DNA from: an uncultured Candidatus Thioglobus sp.
GTDB taxonomy: Bacteria > Pseudomonadota > Gammaproteobacteria > PS1 > Pseudothioglobaceae
Reading direction: 5' to 3'
NCBI GenBank assembly: GCA_905618925.1
Contig: CAJQTG010000002.1
Span: forward strand, 1 to 52,541
DNA length: 52,541 bases
A model generated the notes under the pieces. The model searched no databases. It saw only the letters and a list, made by a program, of their open reading frames with translations, and was not told the origin of the DNA. Shown piece by piece: positions 46,875 through 52,541 of the stretch; within the stretch, counting starts at the first letter, position 1; each line of letters opens with the position of its first letter. The position numbers and the translations under genes were made by a program.

Positions 46875-48506
46875 ATGGAAAATTATGATTATGTAATAGT
46901 TGGCGCCGGCTCAGCAGGGTGTGTACTTGCAAATAAGCTTGGTGAAGATAAGAAACATAAGATCTTAGTTTTAGAGGCGGGTCCAATGGATTACAATTTG
47001 ATGATCCATATACCTGCTGGTGTTTATAAAGCTTATCGAAACCCAAAGATTAACTGGAATTATTCAACCGAGAATGAACCAGAGCTTTTTGATCGAAATG
47101 TTCCAATGCCTCGAGGTAAAGTTGTTGGAGGTTCTTCGTCTATTAACTCAATGGTTTATATGCGAGGTCATCCATTAGATTATGATCGCTGGCAAACTGA
47201 ATGTGGATTAAAGGATTGGTCTTATGATCAATGCTTACCTTATTTTAAAGAAGGTGAGAATTCAGATCGTGGTGAAGATGAGTGGCGAGGAGGTAGTGGC
47301 AATCTTGGCGTCACAAAAGGTTCTTTTGATAATCCTTTGTTTGATGCACTTGAAGAAGCGGGACGACAATCTGGACAAGGTTATTCTGAAGATCTTAATG
47401 GTTTTAATCCCGAAGGTATAGCAAGGTTTGATGCAACCCGAAAACATGGGCGTCGATGCAGTGCTGCTGGAGCATATCTAAGGCCAGCCCTTGCTCGAGG
47501 AAATATAACGCTCCTCACAAAAGCACAGGTGATGAAAATAAATATTACTGGTAATTCAGTAAATGGGGTTTCCTTTAAGCACAAGGGAAGGCTTCATTCA
47601 GTAGAAGCTAATAAAGAAGTAATACTATCGGGTGGGGCAATAAACTCCCCACATTTACTGATGCTTTCTGGTATCGGCCCATCAAAGCATCTGAAAGAGC
47701 ATGGAATAGACATTCATAAAGATCTTCCCGGAGTTGGCCAAAACCTCCAAGACCATTCGTGTGTCATATTACAATACGCATGCAAAAAAAGTTTTCCAAT
47801 ACATAAAGTTAATCAACCTCATCGAAAATTAGCAACCGGTATAAGATGGGTCTTTACTAGAAAGGGAATTGCAACTTCAAATATTTGGGAAGCGGGTGGA
47901 CTGATAAAAAGCAGTCCAAGTCTAGCATACCCTGACATTCAGTATCACTTTGGTCCAGTAGGACTTGAATATAATGACGACAAAATATCCTTACTACAAG
48001 CTTTTTCAATTCATGTAGATCATCTGCGACCTCGAAGTAGGGGGCAAGTAACTCTAAAGTCTGCAAATCCACTTGAAAAACCATTAATGACATTTAATTA
48101 CTTCCAAGACTCAGAAGATTTAGCTGATATGGTGAATGGATTTAAAAAAGCGCGTGAACTCATTTCACAGCCTGCATTTGATGAATTCAGGGGGGTCGAA
48201 TTAATACCGGGTCCACAAGTGCAATCTGAGGCTGACATTGAGCAGTTTATAAGAGATGCCGCAGAGACAGATTATCACCCCAGCTGTACTTGTGCTATGG
48301 GGGGTGGTGAAATGGCAGTTGTTGATGACCAAATGAAAGTACACGGAATCAAAAATCTTCGCGTTGTCGATGCCTCTGTTATGCCACAAATAATTTCAGG
48401 AAATTTAAATGCCCCAACTCAAATGATAGCTGCTCGTGCAGCAGATATGATTTTAGGAAAGGAACAATTAAGGCCTATAAAAGCAACTTTTGCGTTTGAA
48501 GTGTGA
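46875..48506 (+). CDS. GMC oxidoreductase, choline dehydrogenase-like
   Basis: This flavoprotein of about 543 residues has the FAD loop DYVIVGAGSAGCVLANKL at the N-terminus, the GMC signatures GKVVGGSSSINSMVYMRG and GAINSPHLLMLSGIG, and the catalytic His/Asn region YHPSCTCAMGGGE followed by SGNLNAPTQMIAARAAD. BetA-type enzymes oxidise choline to betaine aldehyde, but relatives take many alcohols. An in-frame TTG lies nine bases upstream, and I prefer the ATG. The stop codon is embedded in R-repeat 10, so the repeat replaced or supplied the gene end. It pairs logically with the Rieske gene. Confidence 0.9.
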   Translation: MENYDYVIVGAGSAGCVLANKLGEDKKHKILVLEAGPMDYNLMIHIPAGVYKAYRNPKINWNYSTENEPELFDRNVPMPRGKVVGGSSSINSMVYMRGHPLDYDRWQTECGLKDWSYDQCLPYFKEGENSDRGEDEWRGGSGNLGVTKGSFDNPLFDALEEAGRQSGQGYSEDLNGFNPEGIARFDATRKHGRRCSAAGAYLRPALARGNITLLTKAQVMKINITGNSVNGVSFKHKGRLHSVEANKEVILSGGAINSPHLLMLSGIGPSKHLKEHGIDIHKDLPGVGQNLQDHSCVILQYACKKSFPIHKVNQPHRKLATGIRWVFTRKGIATSNIWEAGGLIKSSPSLAYPDIQYHFGPVGLEYNDDKISLLQAFSIHVDHLRPRSRGQVTLKSANPLEKPLMTFNYFQDSEDLADMVNGFKKARELISQPAFDEFRGVELIPGPQVQSEADIEQFIRDAAETDYHPSCTCAMGGGEMAVVDDQMKVHGIKNLRVVDASVMPQIISGNLNAPTQMIAARAADMILGKEQLRPIKATFAFEV

Positions 48507-48607
48507 GGGAGGGTGTATATATACCTTCCCAATAGCAATGAGCCTCCCCCGTACCCTTCAAAGTCAGTATATATATGAGAGGGATAGTGTATATTTATCT
48601 TCTATAT
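48495..48607. repeat. R-repeat 10, long right-end form
   Basis: It begins TTTGAAGTGTGAGGGAGGGT over the GMC stop codon. It continues with GAGCCTCCCCCGTA, TTCAAAGTCAGTATATATATG and GAGGGATAGT, aligned to R-repeat 7. The rest of the 48507-48893 gap holds arm sites, attR2 and a hairpin. No gene is seen. Confidence 0.75.
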
Positions 48608-48698
48608 GAGAAGAAACTAATATTAATATAACTCATTGATATTGTTATATTAATTAGTATATCTTTAATATTTATCTAATTATCTAGGGGTTTTTATT

Positions 48699-48720
48699 GT
48701 GTGTACAAATGTGTGTACAA
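48699..48720. promoter_or_regulatory. Probable integrase arm sites, outer right end
   Basis: GTGTGTACAA occurs twice with a 12-bp period (48699 and 48711). The spacing equals that of the inner arm pairs but the motif differs, so the outer element may have used a different integrase. Confidence 0.6.
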
Positions 48721-48771
48721 TTATTTATAATAAATTAATTATCCTTTACTAATAGGGGTTACAGGTTGCTC

Positions 48772-48794
48772 TTCAATGTTCCCCATTTCCACCA
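48772..48794. repeat. attR2: degenerate tmRNA 3' end
   Basis: TTCAATGTTCCCCATTTCC plus ACCA matches the tmRNA end at 19 of 23 positions. It is preceded by TAATAGGGGTTACA, as at attR1. It is the probable original chromosomal junction of the island. Confidence 0.75.
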
Positions 48795-48809
48795 CTTAAA
48801 CCCATATAT

Positions 48810-48831
48810 GACAGCATTTTATTATGCTGTC
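48810..48831. terminator. Hairpin just outside the island
   Basis: Perfect 8-bp arms GACAGCAT and ATGCTGTC surround a six-base loop, 15 bp beyond attR2. No T-run follows on the plus strand. It may be the original ssrA 3' hairpin, left behind when the island inserted. Confidence 0.45.
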
Positions 48832-48893
48832 TAAAAATATAACTATATTGAACACCTTATTTATATAATCTCTTAAGAATTAATACAACATTA

Positions 48894-50159
48894 ATGAAAA
48901 TGCCTAAACAACAATGCATAGCCATCATTGGTGGAGGAGCAAGTGGAATTTTTGCCTCTATTCGATGCGCTGAAATTGCGAACGCAAAAAAAATTAATGT
49001 TGATATTCGAGTATTTGAAGCCTCATCAAAGTTTCTAAAGAAAGTTCGGATTTCTGGTGGTGGACGCTGCAACGTTACTCATCATATATTCGAAGTTAAT
49101 GATTTTTGCTTAAACTATCCTCGAGGTCGCAAAGAGCTACTTTCTCCTTTTCAAAATTTTCAAGCGGCGGATACAGTTGAATGGTTTGAAAAAAGAGGGG
49201 TAGAACTTAAGTATGAGGCTGATGGTCGAATGTTTCCAGTTACTGATAGCTCGGAAACTATTATTGATTGTTTTATGCAAGAAGCTGATAAAAATGGAAT
49301 TAAATTATTGAATAAGATGAATGTTAAAAGTCTAAAAAAACTAGATGATGGCAAAATATCCTTATTCATCAATGATGATGAGTCATTCATTGCTGATTCT
49401 GTATTAATTGCTACTGGCAGTATGCCTGGTGGTTATCGACTAGCTAGGAATCTTGGCCACTCAACTACAGAAATTGCGCCTTCACTTTTTACATTTAAAA
49501 TTAAAGATGCAATTTTAGAGAACTTACCAGGAACCTCTTTTTCTCAAGCTGCCTTGACTCTTAAAATTGATGGCGCAAAACCTTTTGAAGAAAAAGGGCC
49601 ACTTTTAATTACTCACTGGGGTTTAAGTGGGCCTGCATTGCTAAAACTTTCTGCATGGGCTGCAAGGGAAATGATGCACACCAACTATAAAGCAAAAATT
49701 ATTGTGAATTGGCTTGGTATTGAGCATCAAGAAGCTGCTGATAAACTCCTAAACACTATCAAAAATAATAATACAAAGACTTCAGTGGGTAACGCTTATC
49801 CAAACGATTTAACGAAACGTTTTTGGCTTCAACTTCTGATTAAGTGTGGAATTTCAAAAGAAAAAAATTGGTCAGAAATAAGTAAAAAAGAATTAAATCT
49901 CATTATGAAAAATTTATTTTGTTGTGAACTTGATGTGCTTGGAAAAAGCCGCTTTAAAGAAGAGTTTGTTGAATGCGGCGGAATAGATCTAAAGGAAATT
50001 AACTTTAAAACTATGGAGAGCAAAGTCTGCCCTGGACTATATTTCTCAGGGGAAGTTATGGATATCGATGGGATTACAGGGGGTTTTAACTTCCAAAGCG
50101 CGTGGACTTCTGGATGGATTGCTGGAAATCATATGATTCATCTTCGGGGTGAGGCTTGA
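48894..50159 (+). CDS. YhiN/HI0933-family flavoprotein
   Basis: This 421-residue FAD/NAD(P)-binding protein has the N-terminal loop AIIGGGASGIFASIRCAE, the family block KKVRISGGGRCNVTHH and the C-terminal FAD segment GEVMDIDGITGGFNFQSAWTSG (described in two parts by position: about 390-411). Members bind flavin, but the reaction is unknown. It is the first core gene right of the island. Confidence 0.88.
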   Translation: MKMPKQQCIAIIGGGASGIFASIRCAEIANAKKINVDIRVFEASSKFLKKVRISGGGRCNVTHHIFEVNDFCLNYPRGRKELLSPFQNFQAADTVEWFEKRGVELKYEADGRMFPVTDSSETIIDCFMQEADKNGIKLLNKMNVKSLKKLDDGKISLFINDDESFIADSVLIATGSMPGGYRLARNLGHSTTEIAPSLFTFKIKDAILENLPGTSFSQAALTLKIDGAKPFEEKGPLLITHWGLSGPALLKLSAWAAREMMHTNYKAKIIVNWLGIEHQEAADKLLNTIKNNNTKTSVGNAYPNDLTKRFWLQLLIKCGISKEKNWSEISKKELNLIMKNLFCCELDVLGKSRFKEEFVECGGIDLKEINFKTMESKVCPGLYFSGEVMDIDGITGGFNFQSAWTSGWIAGNHMIHLRGEA

Positions 50160-50177
50160 TTCTTTAATCAATAAATC

Positions 50178-51383
50178 TTACTTTATTTTTAATACAAAAG
50201 GCTCCGCACACTCACCTATAATTTCTGAAAGGAGTGAGCAGTCCTCAAGTGAAAATGTTAGCGGCAATCTTAAATCAAAAAGACTAGAAAGAATCTTATC
50301 TGACACCTCAAGACTTTGATGCTCCACATATTGCCAGCTCTTATGGTTACTTGTAAAACCATTTGGATCATCCCCTCCAAACCATTTAATTTCAACACCA
50401 TGCTTTTTATTTACTTCTAAAAAAGCCTTAGCATAATCGTTAGTGATGCCAGGTATTCTAAATTGAATTGAACTCCCTACATAACTTTCCTCAATAGAGC
50501 GCTCAGGAAGCTCAATCCCAATAACCTTTTTAAGTTTTTTCTCGACTAATTGATAACGCTCATTCCAGCGCTTAATATTTTTTTCAAGAGACTTTAACTG
50601 AGGCCTCAGAATTGCAGCCCTTAGGTTATCCATACGGCCCGAGTAGTTTGGAGTTTGCAGGCGAATATCTGTAAATACTTCTTTATCAGGTGCAGCGCCG
50701 TGTCTCTCATAAAGCATATAAGAGCCTGAAAGAATAATAGCACGCGCCATAAATTCTGCATCATCCGAAGTGAGTAACCCCCCTTCTCCTGAATTCATAT
50801 GCTTATAGGTCTGGGTGCTAAAGCAACCAGCAAGTCCAAAGTTACCACTCCTTTTTTCCTGCCATTTTGCGCCCATGGTATGGGCACAATCCTCAATTAA
50901 TATCAAATTATTATCTTCAACAATTTGCATCAATTTATTCATATCAACTAAATGCCCTCTCATATGAGATATTAGCAAAAAACGAGCATTACTTGATTTC
51001 ACCTTTCTTGAAAGATCCTCTAAATCAAGAACAAGGTTTTCATTAATCTCTATAAAAATAGGCTCACCACCAGCATTTGAAATTGAACCTGGGACTGGTG
51101 CAAGGGTATACATATTAGTCAAAACTTTTTCACCAGACTTAAGTCCAGCAGCCTTAAGAGAAACACTCATTGCATAACCACCAGATGCGCAAGCAAGACA
51201 GTATCTACTTCCTTGAAAACTGGCATATTCCTGTTCTAACAATGACACTTCAGAAAGCTCGTCTCCAACAGAGTTATATCGGTGGAGCCGTCCAGTTTTA
51301 AGAACCTCAATAGCCGAATCAATAGCCTCTTGACTAATAGGCTCTTGCTGAGTGAAGGGTCTTGAAAATACTTTTGTAGTCAT
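50178..51383 (-). CDS. DegT/DnrJ/EryC1-family aminotransferase
   Basis: This 401-residue PLP enzyme has the aspartate in LILIEDCAHTMGA and the PLP lysine in CFSTQTYKHMNSGEGGLL. The family makes amino sugars or amino alcohols for surface polysaccharides or secondary products. No sugar genes are nearby, so the substrate is unknown. It converges with the YhiN-like gene, with 18 bases between the stops. Its promoter should lie in 51384-51506. Confidence 0.88.
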   Translation of the reverse strand: MTTKVFSRPFTQQEPISQEAIDSAIEVLKTGRLHRYNSVGDELSEVSLLEQEYASFQGSRYCLACASGGYAMSVSLKAAGLKSGEKVLTNMYTLAPVPGSISNAGGEPIFIEINENLVLDLEDLSRKVKSSNARFLLISHMRGHLVDMNKLMQIVEDNNLILIEDCAHTMGAKWQEKRSGNFGLAGCFSTQTYKHMNSGEGGLLTSDDAEFMARAIILSGSYMLYERHGAAPDKEVFTDIRLQTPNYSGRMDNLRAAILRPQLKSLEKNIKRWNERYQLVEKKLKKVIGIELPERSIEESYVGSSIQFRIPGITNDYAKAFLEVNKKHGVEIKWFGGDDPNGFTSNHKSWQYVEHQSLEVSDKILSSLFDLRLPLTFSLEDCSLLSEIIGECAEPFVLKIK

Positions 51384-51506
51384 TATTGCTGCTAGTGATT
51401 TGCATATTAATAAGAAATCAAATAATATACAAAATCTAGAGCTTAGATATATTATTTTTTGTTACTTTACATATATAACGGAACAACAAACCTTATAATT
51501 TGCTTT

Positions 51507-51590
51507 ATGAAAAATACCCCTCCAGTTGTAATTGTTGCCGTTATCGTTGCCTTAATAGTAATACTTGTTCAGTACTTTTTTATTTACTAA
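51507..51590 (+). CDS. 27-residue single-helix membrane peptide
   Basis: The ORF begins [19 protein letters not shown] and ends QYFFIY. It is one membrane helix with a short cytoplasmic head. A perfect TATAAT at 51494-51499 places the transcript start at or next to the ATG, so the message may be leaderless; no ribosome site exists. Its stop overlaps the end of pckA on the other strand. Function unknown; small helper subunits of membrane complexes look like this. Confidence 0.5.
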   Translation: MKNTPPVVIVAVIVALIVILVQYFFIY

Positions 51591-52541
51591 CTGCTACTGG
51601 GCCTGCATCGACAATTGCTTGATCAACGTCAAATTTATTAAAGTTTTCTGCAAATAGATTCGCGAGTTTTATAGACTCACTATCATAACTTGACTTATCT
51701 TCCCATGTATCACGAGGATTAAGATAAGAGTCATCAACCCCTGGAATTGATTTAGGAATATCAAGGTTTAAGTAGTCAAGGTGAGTTACTTTTGATTCAA
51801 GTAGGGCGCCGCTTTGACAAGCAGAAACTATTGCGCGAGTAACAGGAATAGGGAACCTAGACCCTGAGCCACCTTGAGCACCCGAACCGCCTGTCCATCC
51901 AGTATTAACCAAATAAACTTGTGTATCAAACTCTGCAAGACGTTTAATTAGCAAGTTAGCATAACTACTTGCATTTCGAGGCATAAATGGGGCCCCAAAA
52001 CACGATGAGAATGCTGGATTAATGCCAGCCTCTGCTCCAAGCTCTGTTGAGCCAACGCGCGCTGTATAACCAGACAAAAAGTGATAGGCAGCAGACTCTT
52101 TAGTTAAGATTGAAACTGGAGGAAGGACACCTGAAACATCACAGGTTAAGAAAATAACAACTTTGGGCTCGCCTGCAGCATTTTTTTCAACGCGCTTTTC
52201 AACGTGTTCTAATGGGTATGAGCAACGACCATTTTCTGATATGGAAGTATCATCATAATCTGCATGTTTATCTGCATCTACTTTAACGTTTTCAACTATT
52301 GCGCCATGACGAATAGCATCCCAAATAATGGGTTCATTTTTCTTAGAAAGGTTGATCGTTTTTGCATAACAGCCTCCCTCAATATTAAATACTGAACCCT
52401 TAGCCCAGCCATGCTCATCGTCACCAATAAGGTAACGCTCGGGATCTGCAGAAAGGGTTGTCTTGCCAGTTCCTGAGAGGCCAAAAAACAATGCTGTGTC
52501 ACCATTTTCTCCTACATTTGCTGAGCAGTGCATTGGCAGAA
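51580..52541 (-). CDS. pckA: Phosphoenolpyruvate carboxykinase (ATP), 3' part
   Basis: About 320 C-terminal residues are visible and the 5' end lies beyond the window. The frame is open to the last base, with Leu-Pro before MHCSANVG as in complete PckA. The kinase-1a loop is [11 protein letters not shown], and the metal and nucleotide segments LIGDDEHGW and [11 protein letters not shown] are intact, as are [19 protein letters not shown] and the C-terminal domain. It converts oxaloacetate and ATP to PEP and CO2 in gluconeogenesis. Confidence 0.96.
   Translation of the reverse strand, partial: LPMHCSANVGENGDTALFFGLSGTGKTTLSADPERYLIGDDEHGWAKGSVFNIEGGCYAKTINLSKKNEPIIWDAIRHGAIVENVKVDADKHADYDDTSISENGRCSYPLEHVEKRVEKNAAGEPKVVIFLTCDVSGVLPPVSILTKESAAYHFLSGYTARVGSTELGAEAGINPAFSSCFGAPFMPRNASSYANLLIKRLAEFDTQVYLVNTGWTGGSGAQGGSGSRFPIPVTRAIVSACQSGALLESKVTHLDYLNLDIPKSIPGVDDSYLNPRDTWEDKSSYDSESIKLANLFAENFNKFDVDQAIVDAGPVAVSK

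Larger units (their letters stand above)
42961..48794. mobile_element. Outer, integrase-less element, about 5.8 kb
   Basis: The element lies between attR1 and a degenerate third tmRNA end. It carries a kinase/phospho-lyase pair, a Rieske oxygenase and a GMC dehydrogenase. Its right end repeats the layout of the inner one (long R-repeat, paired 12-bp-period sites, TAATAGGG block, tmRNA end). Its left end keeps CAACCTT.ACT 29-38 bp from the core, at the same offset as the inner left end. No integrase or remnant is visible, so it is either decayed or moved in trans. Confidence 0.6.

Noticed and set aside
30021-48607. CRISPR array or integron attC sites
   Set aside because: The R-repeats are hundreds to thousands of bases apart, and no Cas or IntI gene is present. 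They lack the paired inverted boxes of attC.

Overview
The window is a low-GC chromosomal segment of a gammaproteobacterium. The best fit is a marine sulfur oxidiser of the SUP05/Arctic96BD-19 type (Candidatus Thioglobus). The reasons are an aprM-aprB-aprA adenylylsulfate reductase operon, a strongly AT-rich genome with very short intergenic spaces, and gammaproteobacterial gene pairs (ftsH-folP-glmM, sucCD, efp-epmA, a one-piece tmRNA with tag ANENNYALAA). The genus assignment is inference, because no rRNA gene is present.

Positions 1-25949 are core chromosome. They carry APS reductase (79-3206), a small hypothetical gene, slyD, a YfcE-type phosphoesterase, argG, a DUF2914 gene, a ycgN-like gene, epmA and efp. 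Next come sucCD, an MFS carrier, queA, an anchorless RnfB, fpr, a sulfite/nitrite reductase with its DUF934 partner, a divergent Lrp/AsnC regulator and a TSUP anion carrier. The block ends with glmM-folP-ftsH, holA-proA-tyrS and the tmRNA gene ssrA (25600-25949).

Positions 25950-48794 are an accessory island inserted in the 3' end of ssrA. A 25-bp perfect direct repeat of the tmRNA 3' end lies at 25926-25950 and 42937-42961, and a degenerate third copy lies at 48772-48794. I read this as two tandem elements. The inner one (about 17 kb) keeps a P4-type tyrosine integrase, an AlpA-like excisionase and a winged-helix gene. The outer one (about 5.8 kb) has no integrase. Paired repeats with a 12-bp period, probable integrase arm sites, sit near three ends. 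A directly oriented intergenic repeat (core TTTGATGTGTGAGGGAGG or CTTGAACTAAAGTCCAAA) separates the cargo into cassettes, and a longer form of it marks both right ends.

The inner cargo holds a DMT exporter, a core MetE-like protein, two Fe(II)/2-oxoglutarate oxygenases, a 3-hydroxyisobutyrate dehydrogenase-like enzyme, a class II aldolase, an enolase-superfamily dehydratase and an M24 protein whose metal and catalytic residues have the exact spacing of the DMSP lyase DddP. That protein is translationally coupled to an FrhB-type iron-sulfur flavoprotein and follows a CaiC-like CoA ligase. A CoiA-like nuclease closes the inner element. The outer cargo is a small-molecule kinase plus ETNPPL-like phospho-lyase pair, a Rieske oxygenase and a choline dehydrogenase-like GMC flavoprotein. 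The common theme is catabolism of marine osmolytes, quaternary amines and sugar acids, added in modules next to ssrA. This resembles the tRNA-borne islands (tycheposons) described in Prochlorococcus.

Positions 48795-52541 return to core chromosome: a YhiN/HI0933 flavoprotein, a DegT-family aminotransferase, a 27-residue membrane peptide ORF and the 3' part of pckA, which runs off the window.
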